Made by a program: the position numbers and the translations under genes. From Alteripontixanthobacter muriae (GTDB taxonomy: Bacteria; Pseudomonadota; Alphaproteobacteria; Sphingomonadales; Sphingomonadaceae): a stretch of DNA of 64,000 nt. Under the pieces are notes generated by a model. That model was given only the letters and a program-made list of their open reading frames with translations. It was not told the DNA's origin and ran no database searches. Below are positions 34,627-43,584 of this stretch, piece by piece (the stretch's first letter is position 1; the number at the start of each line of letters is the position of its first letter). The stretch spans positions 236,413-300,412 of the forward strand of contig NZ_JAAFZT010000035.1 in NCBI RefSeq assembly GCF_013336795.1, in the 5' to 3' direction.

Positions 34627-34965
34627 GTGGATTACATCATCGCCATCATCAAGCCGTTCAAGCTGGACGAAGTGCGCGAGGCGCTCGGCCTTGTCGGCGT
34701 CGCCGGCATGACCGTGACGGAGGTCAAGGGTTTCGGGCGGCAGAAAGGCCAGACCGAGATTTACCGCGGTGCGGAATATACCACCAACATGCTGCCGAAG
34801 GTGAAGCTGGAGATCGCCGCAAGTTCGGCGATGACGCCGCAAATCGTCGAGACGATCCAGCAGGTCGGCAACACGGGCAGCATCGGCGACGGCAAGATCT
34901 TCGTACTTTCGCTGGCCGACGCGACCCGCATCCGCACCGGAGAAAAAGGGGAGACCGCGCTATGA
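34627..34965 (+). CDS. glnK: Nitrogen regulatory protein P-II
   Basis: A 112-residue PII signal protein that reads 2-oxoglutarate and ATP/ADP and controls AmtB and nitrogen enzymes. The T-loop contains GRQKGQTEIYRGAEY, with the uridylylated tyrosine at residue 51 when counted from the GTG at 34627; the C-terminal GDGKIFVLSLADATRIRTGE is canonical. GTG is preferred because AGAGGGGG lies before it and the length is then exactly standard. It overlaps amtB by ATGA, which is the usual glnK-amtB arrangement. Confidence 0.96.
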   Translation: MDYIIAIIKPFKLDEVREALGLVGVAGMTVTEVKGFGRQKGQTEIYRGAEYTTNMLPKVKLEIAASSAMTPQIVETIQQVGNTGSIGDGKIFVLSLADATRIRTGEKGETAL

Positions 34966-36392
34966 TACCGGCCCACAAGTTGCACATTCCGAAACGCCTT
35001 GCAGGTCCGCTCGACCGGGTTCTTGCGGCTGGCCTGGCGAGCTGCGTCTCCCTCGCGGTCACGGCTAGCGCCAGCGCTCAGGCTTTGACCGATGAGGCGG
35101 AAGGAAGCCCCATTGCAGGTGTCACGGTCGATCCGCTGGTCCCGCCTGCGGTCGAGACCATCGTGGCTGTCGCCAATCCGGGCAATAATGCCTGGATGAT
35201 GACGGCGACGATCCTCGTCCTGTTGATGATCCTTCCCGGTCTCGCCCTGTTCTATGGCGGCCTGACAAGGTCCAAGAACATGCTCTCAACGATGACGCAG
35301 GTGGGCGGCGCTGCAACGCTGGCCATGCTGATCTGGGTGATGTGGGGTTATTCCACCGCCTTCGGCCCCGAAGGCAATGCATTCTTCAGCTGGGGCAATC
35401 TGTTCCTGTCCGGCGTGACTCCGGACTCCACTGCGGCGACCTTCAGCGACGAGGTCATCAGCGAATATGTCTTCATCAGTTTCCAGATGACCTTCGCCGC
35501 GATCACCGCAGCACTAGTTGCCGGGGCGACGGTGGAGCGGCTGAAGTTTTCGGCCCTGATGCTGTTCACCGCGATCTGGCTGACGATCGTTTATTTTCCC
35601 ATCGCCCACATGGTCTGGGCCGGTGGTGGGCTGCTGTTCGACGATGGCGCGCTGGATTTCGCAGGCGGCACCGTGGTGCACATCAATGCCGGTGTATCGG
35701 CGCTGATCCTCGCCATGTTCCTCGGCAAGCGGCGGGGCTATCCTTCCGAACCCATGCCGCCGCACAGCCTGACGCTGACGATGGTTGGTACGGGGCTGCT
35801 GTGGGTCGGTTGGTTCGGCTTTAACGCAGGGTCCGAACTGGAGGCGGACGGCATTGCGGGGCTGGCCATGATCAACACCTTCGTCGCGACTGCGGCTGGT
35901 GCGCTGACTTGGATGCTGATGGAGCGCTTCGCCGGGCATAAGGGTAGCGCGCTCGGCTTCTGCTCCGGCGTGATCGCGGGTCTTGTGGCCGTGACCCCGG
36001 CAGCTGGCAACAGCGGGCCGTTCGGAGCAATCGTGCTGGGCATCATCGCCTCTGTCATCGCCTATTTTGCCGTGGCGAAGCTGAAGGCGCGGCTCGGCTA
36101 TGACGATGCGCTGGACGTGTTCGGCATTCACGGTGTCGCCGGTATCGTTGGCGCGATCGGCACGGGCATCGTCTACCAGCCACAATTCGGCGGCCCTGGC
36201 GATGGATCGGTCGCTCTAGCCGAACAGGTCGGCATCCAGATCTGGGCGGTTGCCGTTGCGATTGTCTGGGCTGCGGTCGGCACCACCATCGCGACCCTCA
36301 TCGTCAAGGCTACCGTGGGGCTGCGCGTCACCGAGGATGTCGAGCGCGAAGGCCTCGATATCGGCGAGCATGGCGAGCGCGCCTATAACTGA
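34962..36392 (+). CDS. amtB: Ammonium transporter
   Basis: A 476-residue Amt/MEP/Rh channel. It has a signal peptide ending ASASAQ, a periplasmic stretch of about 30 residues, then 11 predicted TMs. Diagnostic parts are LALFYGGLTRSKNMLS, the first pore His in FPIAHMVWAGGG, the GTVVHINAGVSALI segment and the second pore His in DVFGIHGVAGIVG. The cytoplasmic tail (VTEDVEREGLDIGEHGERAYN) is where GlnK normally docks. Co-expression with glnK from the sigma-54 promoter points to nitrogen-limited induction. Confidence 0.97.
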   Translation: MIPAHKLHIPKRLAGPLDRVLAAGLASCVSLAVTASASAQALTDEAEGSPIAGVTVDPLVPPAVETIVAVANPGNNAWMMTATILVLLMILPGLALFYGGLTRSKNMLSTMTQVGGAATLAMLIWVMWGYSTAFGPEGNAFFSWGNLFLSGVTPDSTAATFSDEVISEYVFISFQMTFAAITAALVAGATVERLKFSALMLFTAIWLTIVYFPIAHMVWAGGGLLFDDGALDFAGGTVVHINAGVSALILAMFLGKRRGYPSEPMPPHSLTLTMVGTGLLWVGWFGFNAGSELEADGIAGLAMINTFVATAAGALTWMLMERFAGHKGSALGFCSGVIAGLVAVTPAAGNSGPFGAIVLGIIASVIAYFAVAKLKARLGYDDALDVFGIHGVAGIVGAIGTGIVYQPQFGGPGDGSVALAEQVGIQIWAVAVAIVWAAVGTTIATLIVKATVGLRVTEDVEREGLDIGEHGERAYN

Positions 36393-36402
36393 CACCTGAA
36401 TT

Positions 36403-36435
36403 GACGGGGCCGGAATCTCTCCCTCCGGCCCCGTC
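36403..36435 (+). other. Hairpin after amtB
   Basis: GACGGGGCCGGA and TCCGGCCCCGTC form a perfect 12-bp stem with a 9-nt loop, 10 bp after the amtB stop. No T-run follows, so it may act as a 3' mRNA stabiliser ahead of the true terminator. Confidence 0.55.
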
Positions 36436-36467
36436 GATGCTGTTCCTCCTGCGAACAACGCCTTTAG

Positions 36468-36498
36468 GGGCCGGGGCGTGCCGCTCCGGCCCTTTTTT
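36468..36498 (+). terminator. Rho-independent terminator of glnK-amtB
   Basis: GGGCCGG and CCGGCCC pair around an 11-nt loop and are followed by six Ts. The T-run reaches the stop codon of the convergent GMC oxidoreductase gene. Confidence 0.8.
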
Positions 36499-38087
36499 CA
36501 CGCGTTCAGGGCAGCCTTGACGAAGTCGGCACAGCGTTCGCCGATTATGATGCTGGGCGCATTGGTGTTGCCGCTGACGAGGCGCGGCATGATGCTGGCA
36601 TCGGCCACCCACAAGCCGTCCACGCCGCGTGCTTTCAGGAGAGGGTCGACGACGCTGTCGCTGTCAGCTCCCATGCGGCAGGTGCCGACCGGATGATAAA
36701 CCGTATCGGCGCGGCTGCGGATCATGTCGTCCAGTTCGGCATCGTTCTCGAGGTTCACGGGATGCCGGTCACGCGGTTCGTGCCGGGCGAGGGGCGGGGC
36801 TTCGACGATCCTGTGCGAAAGCCGCACGCCTGAGCGCAAGACGGCCATGTCGCGGTCATCATCGAGGAAGTTGGGATCAATTGCAGGAGCATCTGCCGCA
36901 TCCGCAGAGGCAAGCCGCACGGTGCCCCGGCTTTCCGGCCGCAGCACGCAGGCATGGAGGGAAAAGCCATGACCCTTCACGCTGGTGCGCCCGTGGTCTT
37001 CCAGCATGGCGGGAACGAAGTGCCATTGTACATCGGGTGCGGGCGCGTCGGGCTGCACCGTCCAGAAGCCGCCTGCCTCGGCATAAGGCGTCGTCATCAC
37101 GCCGGTTCGCTTGCGGCGATGCTCGATCATGGATTTCACCATGTTCAGCGTGCCTTCCAGCGAGTTGCCGATGAAGGAGCGGCTGTCGGTTTCCCAGCTC
37201 GACACGTAATCAATGTGGTCCTGCAGGTCGCTCCCCACTGCCGGACGGTCGGATACGACCCTGATCCCGTGGTCCCGCAAATGATCAGCGGGGCCGATGC
37301 CTGACAGCATCAGCAATTGCGGGGAATTGAACGCGCCCGCGCTCAGGATCACGCCTCCGCGCGCGGTCACGGTGCGGCGGCGGCTACCCGCGCGATAGGT
37401 GACGCCGGTGACCCGCCCGTCGGTGATCTCAAGCTTCTCGACCGTCACGCCGATCCGCACGTCCAGATTGCGCTGCCTGCGCAGCGGTTCGACATAGGCC
37501 CGGCTGGCCGACCAGCGCTCGCCATCCTTCTGCGTGACCTGGAAAATGCCGAAGCCCGCCTGATCGCCATCGTTGAAATCGTCGGTGACCGGCAATTGCA
37601 GGGCGGCGGCGCTTTCGACGAATTCGCGGCTGCCGGGATTCGGCCAGTGCTGGTCGGATACGTGGAGCGGGCCGTCGCCGCCGTGATACTGGCTGGAACC
37701 GCGTTCATTATGTTCGCTGCGGCGGAACCAGGGCAGCACATCGTCATAGGACCAGCCGGTGCAACCCAGCGCCGCCCAATTGTCATAGTCCCACTTGTTG
37801 CCGCGGATATAGATCATCGCGTTGATCGCACTCGAACCGCCAAGCCCCTTGCCGCGCGGCTGATATCCGACGCGGCCGTTCAGGCCCTTTTGTGGGACGG
37901 TTTCGTAGCGATAGTTCTGGCTGCCGCGCAGGAACGGCATGAAACCGGGCGTCTTCACCAGCATGTCGTTGTTGCGCCCGCCCGCTTCGAGCAGGCAGAC
38001 CTTGCGGGTGCCATCCTCGGCCAGACGGCCTGCCGCCGCACTGCCGGCGCTGCCGCCACCCACGACGATGATGTCGAATTCGTCCAT
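36498..38087 (-). CDS. GMC-family FAD oxidoreductase (choline/alcohol dehydrogenase-like)
   Basis: A 529-residue GMC flavoprotein. The FAD motif is IIVVGGGSAGSAAAGRL, then RGKGLGGSSAINAMIYIRGN (GMC signature 1) and GAFNSPQLLMLSGIGP (signature 2); the C-terminal active-site region has YHPVGTCRMG and GNTNAPSIIIGERCADFV. Closest in layout to choline dehydrogenase and alcohol dehydrogenases of the AlkJ type; the substrate cannot be read. The ATG at 38087 is chosen because GAGAGGG lies just upstream; a longer open frame to 38213 lacks a good start. The gene stands alone. Confidence 0.93.
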   Translation of the reverse strand: MDEFDIIVVGGGSAGSAAAGRLAEDGTRKVCLLEAGGRNNDMLVKTPGFMPFLRGSQNYRYETVPQKGLNGRVGYQPRGKGLGGSSAINAMIYIRGNKWDYDNWAALGCTGWSYDDVLPWFRRSEHNERGSSQYHGGDGPLHVSDQHWPNPGSREFVESAAALQLPVTDDFNDGDQAGFGIFQVTQKDGERWSASRAYVEPLRRQRNLDVRIGVTVEKLEITDGRVTGVTYRAGSRRRTVTARGGVILSAGAFNSPQLLMLSGIGPADHLRDHGIRVVSDRPAVGSDLQDHIDYVSSWETDSRSFIGNSLEGTLNMVKSMIEHRRKRTGVMTTPYAEAGGFWTVQPDAPAPDVQWHFVPAMLEDHGRTSVKGHGFSLHACVLRPESRGTVRLASADAADAPAIDPNFLDDDRDMAVLRSGVRLSHRIVEAPPLARHEPRDRHPVNLENDAELDDMIRSRADTVYHPVGTCRMGADSDSVVDPLLKARGVDGLWVADASIMPRLVSGNTNAPSIIIGERCADFVKAALNA

Positions 38088-38193
38088 ATGTCCCTCTCCC
38101 TTGCAGCCGGTTGTTCTGGCCTTTGCGGGTGAGGTTAGGATGACGACGGACGCGCTGCAATCGCCTTCTGCATGGCGGGCAGGTCGTGCACCG

Positions 38194-39117
38194 CTAAGGC
38201 GAACCTTCGCCATCTTTGTCGTGAATTTCTATCGGAGCCTCTTGCTGGGCGAGCCATTCCTGCCGGATTACCGCGCTGCTCTTCCGCGAACCGTCGTGGC
38301 TCCAGCCGGGTTCGCGCCAGAGGTACGACAATTTGTGCCGCCAGGGTGCTGCGTAAACGTCACGTGCCATGCCGATCCATTCATGCAGCACCGCCCAGAT
38401 CAGGTTAAAGCTGCCAAGCTGTCTGACGATGCCGTAACGCGGCTGCTCCACATCGCTTTCGCGCTCGAATGTGCCGAACATCCGGTCCCAGATAATGAAA
38501 GTGCCGGCGAAGTTCCGGTCGAGATAGATGGGATTGGTCGCATGATGTACCCGGTGGTGGCTGGGCGTGTTCATCACCGCCTCGAACCATCTGGGCATCC
38601 TGCGCACCGCTTCGGTATGAATCCAGAATTGATAGATCAGGTTCAGCGCGCCGCAGAAGATGATCATGGTCGGGTGGAACCCTGCCAGTGCCAGCGGGAG
38701 GCGAAAGACGAAGCTCATCGCGATGAAGCCGGTCCAGCTTTGCCTGAGCGCGGTCGACAGATTGTAGTGCTGGCTGGAATGGTGGTTGACATGACTGGCC
38801 CAGAACCAGCGGATGCGATGGGCGCTGCGGTGGAAATAGTAATAAGCGAGATCGTCCAGCACGAAACAGAGCGGCCAGGCCCACCACGCCCAGCCGATCG
38901 TGGTCAGGCGTATGTCATAGGCGAGGAAGAGCAGGGCGAGAATCAACCCCCCCGTCAGCGCGCCCGCCACGGTGCTGCCGAGACCGAAGGCGAGGCTGAC
39001 CGCCGTATCGCGCGTTTCATATGCATGCCGCGCCCGGCGCCGAGCCCAGATCATCTCGGCAAGCACCAGCACCACGAAGGCGGGCACGGCGTAATCGACG
39101 GGAGAGAAATCGGGCAT
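38194..39117 (-). CDS. Sterol desaturase/fatty acid hydroxylase-family membrane protein
   Basis: A 307-residue membrane di-iron enzyme with about five hydrophobic segments. The histidine clusters are all visible: FHRSAH (HxxxH), HVNHHSSQHYN (HxxHH) and HHRVHHATN (HxxHH). Such enzymes hydroxylate lipids, sterols or carotenoids in the membrane. In a sphingolipid-making organism, hydroxylation of a membrane lipid is plausible but inferred. It lies 5 bp after the small membrane-anchored protein gene, so the two are probably co-transcribed. Confidence 0.92.
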   Translation of the reverse strand: MPDFSPVDYAVPAFVVLVLAEMIWARRRARHAYETRDTAVSLAFGLGSTVAGALTGGLILALLFLAYDIRLTTIGWAWWAWPLCFVLDDLAYYYFHRSAHRIRWFWASHVNHHSSQHYNLSTALRQSWTGFIAMSFVFRLPLALAGFHPTMIIFCGALNLIYQFWIHTEAVRRMPRWFEAVMNTPSHHRVHHATNPIYLDRNFAGTFIIWDRMFGTFERESDVEQPRYGIVRQLGSFNLIWAVLHEWIGMARDVYAAPWRHKLSYLWREPGWSHDGSRKSSAVIRQEWLAQQEAPIEIHDKDGEGSP

Positions 39118-39122
39118 GGCGC

Positions 39123-39521
39123 TCAGTTGCTCCCTCCGATCCGTTTTTCCCAGATGTCGGCTTCGGCACCCAGGTCGAGCGTGACCGTGCCGAATTGCCT
39201 GTCCGCCGCATCTATCGTGAGCCGTCCTTCATGGCTGCCTACAACTGCTCCGAAGGTAAGTATTCGCGCAGCATGATGCGTACCATGAACCCGCAGCAGC
39301 ATGGTTCTGCCGCGCTTGTCGGCAAGAAGGGCCGCATGGCCGCTCGTGTCCAGCGCTACCTCTACAGGCTGGAAGGAATGGTCGGCTTCCTGTGCAAGGC
39401 GTCGTGCCTCGGCTTCGTCGCGGATTTCACGCTCGGGGCCTAATTCCAGCTTGCGCACAAGCCAGATCAGCATCGCGACCGCCATCAGCGATCCGCCGAA
39501 TTGCAGAAGCTGGTCGGGCAT
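39123..39521 (-). CDS. Membrane-anchored hypothetical protein
   Basis: A 132-residue protein with one N-terminal TM (GGSLMAVAMLIWLVRKLEL) and a soluble part rich in beta-strand patterns (GHAALLADKRGRTMLLRVHG, GRLTIDAADRQFGTVTLDLG). I do not recognise a domain. The ATG at 39521 is supported by AAGGAAA upstream. It precedes the sterol desaturase-type hydroxylase by 5 bp, suggesting linked function or only co-transcription. Confidence 0.7.
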   Translation of the reverse strand: MPDQLLQFGGSLMAVAMLIWLVRKLELGPEREIRDEAEARRLAQEADHSFQPVEVALDTSGHAALLADKRGRTMLLRVHGTHHAARILTFGAVVGSHEGRLTIDAADRQFGTVTLDLGAEADIWEKRIGGSN

Positions 39522-39599
39522 TGCGCGGCTTTCCTTCAATCTCGCACTGGCGTTTCGTGCCGGGCTGAGCCTATTAGCGCTCAGATGAGGGGAATTGCC

Positions 39600-41054
39600 A
39601 TGAAAACAGCTAGCCGAGCAACTTCGTCATTTGCAGTGCTCGTGTCGGCGCTTGCGCTCGCCGCCGGTTCTGCAAGTGTACAAGCCCAGACCACCGCGTT
39701 CGATCCGATTGCCGCCGTAGAGGCGCAGGCCGACCGCACGGCGCAGGTCGCGCGCGATATCTGGGAATTCGCCGAGGTCGGTTATCAGGAAGAGCGTTCG
39801 AGTGCCTTGCTGCAAAGCCAGTTGACTGAAGAAGGCTTCTCCATCCGCAAGGGCGTAGCAGGCATTCCCACCGCCTTCGTCGCGGAATATGGCAGCGGCG
39901 GCCCGGTCATCGCCATTCTCGCGGAATTCGACGCGCTCCCGGGCCTCAGCCAGTCGGACGATCCGGTCCGGACCGAAGTTGCCGGACGGCACGCCGCCCA
40001 CGCCTGCGGACACAATCTTTTCGGTGCTGGATCGCTAACGGCTGCGATTGCCGTGGGCCAATGGTTGGAAGCGACGGGCACGCCGGGCCGCGTCAGGCTC
40101 TACGGCGCTCCGGCCGAGGAAGGCGGTTCGGGCAAGGTCTACATGGTGCGCGAAGGCCTGTTCGACGATGTGGACGTGGCCCTGCACTGGCACGCCGACG
40201 ACGAGAACAGCGCCGCTGCCCGCACGACTCTCGCAAATCGCAGCGCCAAGTTTCGCTTCCGCGGCCAGTCCGCTCATGCTGCCGGCGCACCGGATCGCGG
40301 GCGGTCGGCGCTGGACGGAGTCGAAGCCTTCAACATGATGGTAAACATGATGCGGGAACATGTCCCGCAGGACTCGCGCATCCACTAGGTCATAACGGAA
40401 GGCGGCAACGCGCCGAACGTGGTGCCCGACTTTGCCGAAGTGTTCTATTATGTTCGCCATCCCGATCCCGCCGGGGTGGAGGCGATCTGGAGCCGGTTGG
40501 AACAGGCCGCGCGCGGCGCCGCGATGGGAACCGGTGTCGAAGTCGATTGGGAGGTGATCCACGGCAACAATCCGCTGCTGGTGAACGAGGCGCTGGCACG
40601 GATGATGGACGGGAAACTGCGGCAAGTGGGCGGCGTCGAATATACGCCGGAAGAACGCGCCTTCGCCGAACGTCTGGCCGTGAGCCTTGGCGATGCAGCG
40701 CAGCCGCTTGAGCAGGCGCAGCGGATCGAACCTTATACCTCGTCGCTGGGCTATGGATCGACCGATGTGGGCGATGTTTCCTATGCCGCGCCGACGGTCG
40801 GGCTGCGCACCGCCACTTGGGTTCCGGGCACCAGCGCGCATAGCTGGCAATCGGCGGCGGCGAGCGGTTCGTCCATCGGCTTCAAGGGCGCGCAGGTTGC
40901 CGCCAAGACCTTGACCCTGGCGGCGGTCGAACTCTTCACGAACCCGCAGTTGCGCGCAGCGGCGAAAGCGGAGTTCGAAGCGGCCAGAGGTGCGGATTAC
41001 GAGTACAAGTCGCTTCTCGGCGACCGTGATCCGCCGCTCGACTACCGGGACTGA
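39600..41054 (+). pseudogene. M20 amidohydrolase (AbgB-like), split by one in-frame amber codon
   Basis: A signal peptide (ending SASVQAQ) and M20 peptidase core are intact up to QDSRIH; codon 40386-40388 is then TAG, and translation in the same frame resumes VITEGGNAPNVVPDFAEVFYY and runs to 41054. Metal-site motifs are HACGHNLFGAGS, APAEEGGSGKVYM and LHWHADDEN; the C-terminal half carries GYGSTDVGDVSYAAPT and PGTSAHSW. TAC to TAG (Tyr to stop, the usual residue being Y or a related one) would be a single base change. AGGGG precedes the ATG. Family members cleave aminoacyl conjugates such as aminobenzoyl-glutamate. It could be a sequencing error, a true null allele or readthrough. Confidence 0.87.
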
Positions 41055-41058
41055 CGAA

Positions 41059-41499
41059 TTAGCCAGCGCTGCGGGCGGCGAGGGCTTCCATGGCCGGGCG
41101 GACCGGCGCAATGTCGTATCCAGCCGCCGCCGCACTTTCTGCAATGGCGGCTGGGTCATCTCCCTCGGACGCGCGGGCCAGCGCCCATAACAACGTCGAG
41201 CGTGTGCCGCTGCGGCAATAGGCCAGGATTTTGCCTTCGGCCTGCTTCAGAGCCGCAGCCATCGCTTCGACTGCCTCGGGTCCGAAACCTGCCTGCCCGA
41301 TCGGGATGGCTAAATACTCTAGGCCCGCGGCACGCGCGGCCTGGGCGATCGCCGCGCCTGCCGGCTGGCCGGCCTCTTCCCCGTCAGGGCGATTGTTGAC
41401 GATCAGGGTCACGCCCTGCTCCACCGCCTCCACGATTGCAGCCGCATCGATTTGCGGACTCGCCAGGACCCGGTCCGACAATTTCCTGAAGTCGCTCAT
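41059..41499 (-). CDS. TIGR01244-family sulfur transferase/phosphatase (DUF442)
   Basis: A 146-residue protein of the DUF442 / Blh N-domain type. It begins FRKLSDRVLASPQI, has VTLIVNNRPDGEE and the phosphatase-like P-loop ILAYCRSGTRSTLLWALA (CxxxxR with catalytic Cys). Such domains are linked to sulfide-type metabolism in beta-lactamase-fold hydrolases, where the partner is a persulfide dioxygenase; none is seen here. It starts inside the TerC stop (ATGA), so TerC and this protein are coupled. Confidence 0.88.
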   Translation of the reverse strand: MSDFRKLSDRVLASPQIDAAAIVEAVEQGVTLIVNNRPDGEEAGQPAGAAIAQAARAAGLEYLAIPIGQAGFGPEAVEAMAAALKQAEGKILAYCRSGTRSTLLWALARASEGDDPAAIAESAAAAGYDIAPVRPAMEALAARSAG

Positions 41500-42317
41500 G
41501 TCGAGGGAGCCTCGAACGGCTCGGCCTCGGCCAGCGCGCGCTGCTTGGCGCGCCTGTCGCGCTGCACCATGTTGAGCAGCTCGACCCCCACCGAGAAACC
41601 CATCGCCGCATAGATATAGCCCTTGGGAACGTGAAAGCCGAAGCCATCCGCAATCAGCACGAGGCCGATCATGACCAGGAAGGCCAGCGCCAGCATGACC
41701 AGCGTCGGGTTACGGTCGATGAAGCGGGACAGCGGATTGGCGGCCACCAGCATGATACCAACGGTGATGACGACGGCTATTACCATGATGGGAATTTCGT
41801 CCGTCATGCCGACCGCCGTCAGGATCGAATCGATGGAGAAGACCATGTCGATGGCGATGATCTGCGCGATGGCTGCGGTGAAGGTGATTTCGGCAGCGCC
41901 GCTGGTCTTGTCCAGCAGGTCACCGGATTTGTCCTCCGGCTCCATCGAGTGATGGATTTCCTTGGTCGCCTTCCACAGCAGGAACAGTCCGCCGACAAGC
42001 AGGATGAGGTCGCGACCCGAGAAAGCCGTCTCGAACGTCGGCGCGCCATATTCGTTAGGCGTTCCTTCGATGCCAAGATCGAATAACGGCGTCTGCAGGG
42101 TGACCAGCCAGCCGATGAGCATCAGCATACCGATTCGCATGACAAGTGCGAGGAGCAGACCGATACGGCGGGCTTTTTCCTGCTGATGCGCAGGCAGTTT
42201 GTTCGACAGGATCGCGATGAAGATGAGATTGTCGATACCCAGAACCACTTCCAGAACGATCAACGTGAGAAGGGCCGCCCACGCAGCTGGGTCCGAAAAA
42301 AGTGCGAGTATATCCAT
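41496..42317 (-). CDS. TerC-family membrane protein
   Basis: A 273-residue integral membrane protein with seven or more hydrophobic segments. Diagnostic TerC motifs are LTLIVLEVVLGIDNLIFIAI and IIAIDMVFSIDSILTAVGM, two DN/DS acidic motifs in membrane helices that probably bind a metal ion such as manganese. The family is linked to metal export during secretion and to tellurite resistance. AGGAG precedes the ATG at 42317. A perfect 15-bp palindrome lies 60 bp upstream. Confidence 0.93.
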   Translation of the reverse strand: MDILALFSDPAAWAALLTLIVLEVVLGIDNLIFIAILSNKLPAHQQEKARRIGLLLALVMRIGMLMLIGWLVTLQTPLFDLGIEGTPNEYGAPTFETAFSGRDLILLVGGLFLLWKATKEIHHSMEPEDKSGDLLDKTSGAAEITFTAAIAQIIAIDMVFSIDSILTAVGMTDEIPIMVIAVVITVGIMLVAANPLSRFIDRNPTLVMLALAFLVMIGLVLIADGFGFHVPKGYIYAAMGFSVGVELLNMVQRDRRAKQRALAEAEPFEAPST

Positions 42318-42376
42318 GCTGCTGCTCCTGCCCAGTCGCGCATCATGGCGCAAGAGCATGGTGCAACCGCCATGCT

Positions 42377-42391
42377 AAAATGTCACATTTT
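42377..42391. promoter_or_regulatory. 15-bp perfect palindrome upstream of terC
   Basis: AAAATGT and ACATTTT around a central C, in the 248-bp AT-richer gap between terC (minus) and the cold-shock gene (plus). It could be an operator for either gene; no family is assigned. Confidence 0.35.
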
Positions 42392-42565
42392 CGTTTCAGT
42401 AGGGGCGAAACCCTTAAATCATTCGCGTGACCAAGTATTTTGCGCTATGATACTGGTTTGAAAGGTGGGGATGCGAAATAATTCGTGTCGCACCAGCTCC
42501 GGCGCGGTCCGTCCACGCAGCCGGTTCGGGGAAGAGGACGGCGAGACGAAGGTACGTTCTGGACT

Positions 42566-43396
42566 ATGGGTTACGATAAAGGCCGCCGTGGCCGCGGCAG
42601 GGACAAGCGCGACGGATTCGGGGAAGACAGCTTCGACCCCTTCGGTGGCGGCGGTGATAATTTCGGTGGCGGCGGTGACCGTTTCGGCGGAGGCGGCGAT
42701 CGCTTCGGCGGCGGTGACCGTTTCGGTGGCGGAGGCGGTGGTGATCGCTTCGGCGGCGGAGGCGGCGGTGACCGTTTCGGCGGTGGCGGCAATCGCGGCG
42801 GCGGCTTCGGTGGCGGCGCTGGCGGTGGACGCCCGGGCGGCGGTGCTGGAGGCGGCGGGTTCAACCGCATGCCGGCGCAGGTCGTCGGGACCGGCAAGGG
42901 AACCGTCAAATTCTTCAACTCGCAGAAAGGCTTCGGCTTCGTTGCGCAGGAAGGCGGCGGCGAGGACGTTTTCGTTCACATCAGCGCTGTCGAACGTGCG
43001 GGTCTCGAAGGGCTTGCCGAAGGGCAGGAACTCGAATTCAACCTCGTTGATCGCGGCGGCAAGATCTCCGCTCAGGACCTGCAGGTCGTGGGCGATGTGA
43101 TTCCTGTCTCCGGCGGCGGTGGTGGCAACGCAGGCGGCGATCGCCCCGAGCGCGGAGCCCCGCAGCGCGAATTGACCGGTGAGAAGGCAACCGGCACGGT
43201 CAAGTTCTTCAACGCCATGAAGGGTTTCGGCTTCATCGTTCGTGACGACGGTCAGCCTGATGCTTTCGTACATATCAGCGCGGTAGAACGTTCGGGTCTG
43301 CGCGAGATCAATGAAGGCGACAAGTTCGAGTTCGACCTTGAAGTTGATCGCCGCGGCAAGCATTCCGCAGTAAATCTGGTGCCGATCCAGAGTTGA
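42566..43396 (+). CDS. Double cold-shock domain protein with glycine-rich N-terminus
   Basis: A 276-residue RNA/DNA-binding protein. Residues about 28-100 are a low-complexity [12 protein letters not shown]-type repeat with Asp and Arg. Two cold-shock domains follow: one from [20 protein letters not shown] (about residues 112-178) and one from [20 protein letters not shown] (about 210-275). RNP-like KGFGF and VFVHIS are intact in both. The start at 42566 follows a long upstream leader, which may be a structured 5' UTR as in cspA; the upstream ATG/GTG extension lacks conserved content. Likely an RNA chaperone. Confidence 0.9.
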   Translation: MGYDKGRRGRGRDKRDGFGEDSFDPFGGGGDNFGGGGDRFGGGGDRFGGGDRFGGGGGGDRFGGGGGGDRFGGGGNRGGGFGGGAGGGRPGGGAGGGGFNRMPAQVVGTGKGTVKFFNSQKGFGFVAQEGGGEDVFVHISAVERAGLEGLAEGQELEFNLVDRGGKISAQDLQVVGDVIPVSGGGGGNAGGDRPERGAPQRELTGEKATGTVKFFNAMKGFGFIVRDDGQPDAFVHISAVERSGLREINEGDKFEFDLEVDRRGKHSAVNLVPIQS

Positions 43397-43465
43397 TAAA
43401 TTGGGCAGGTGCGGGGGTTTCTGACCTGCCATCTCGTCTGAACAACGCCGCTTACAATGCGCGCT

Positions 43466-43508
43466 GACAATGGCGGCTTCCTTGACGGTAGCCGCCATTT
43501 GTCGTTTT
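43466..43508 (+). terminator. Terminator of the cold-shock gene
   Basis: GACAATGGCGGCT pairs with AGCCGCCATTTGTC (one bulge) across an 11-nt loop, followed by GTTTTAG. It lies between the cold-shock gene and argD. Confidence 0.75.
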
Positions 43509-43584
43509 AGGCGGTGGTCTACCTCGCCGAATTCATCGTTAACCGCGGCGTTCAAAGCACCTAATGTCCGAAGGATGACCCTGC

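Noticed and set aside
42571-42918. Proline-rich minus-strand ORF and a possible tandem DNA repeat/CRISPR in the cold-shock gene
   Set aside because: The repetition comes from glycine codons of the FGGGGDR tail; units differ in length, have no spacers, and the minus frame is an antisense shadow.
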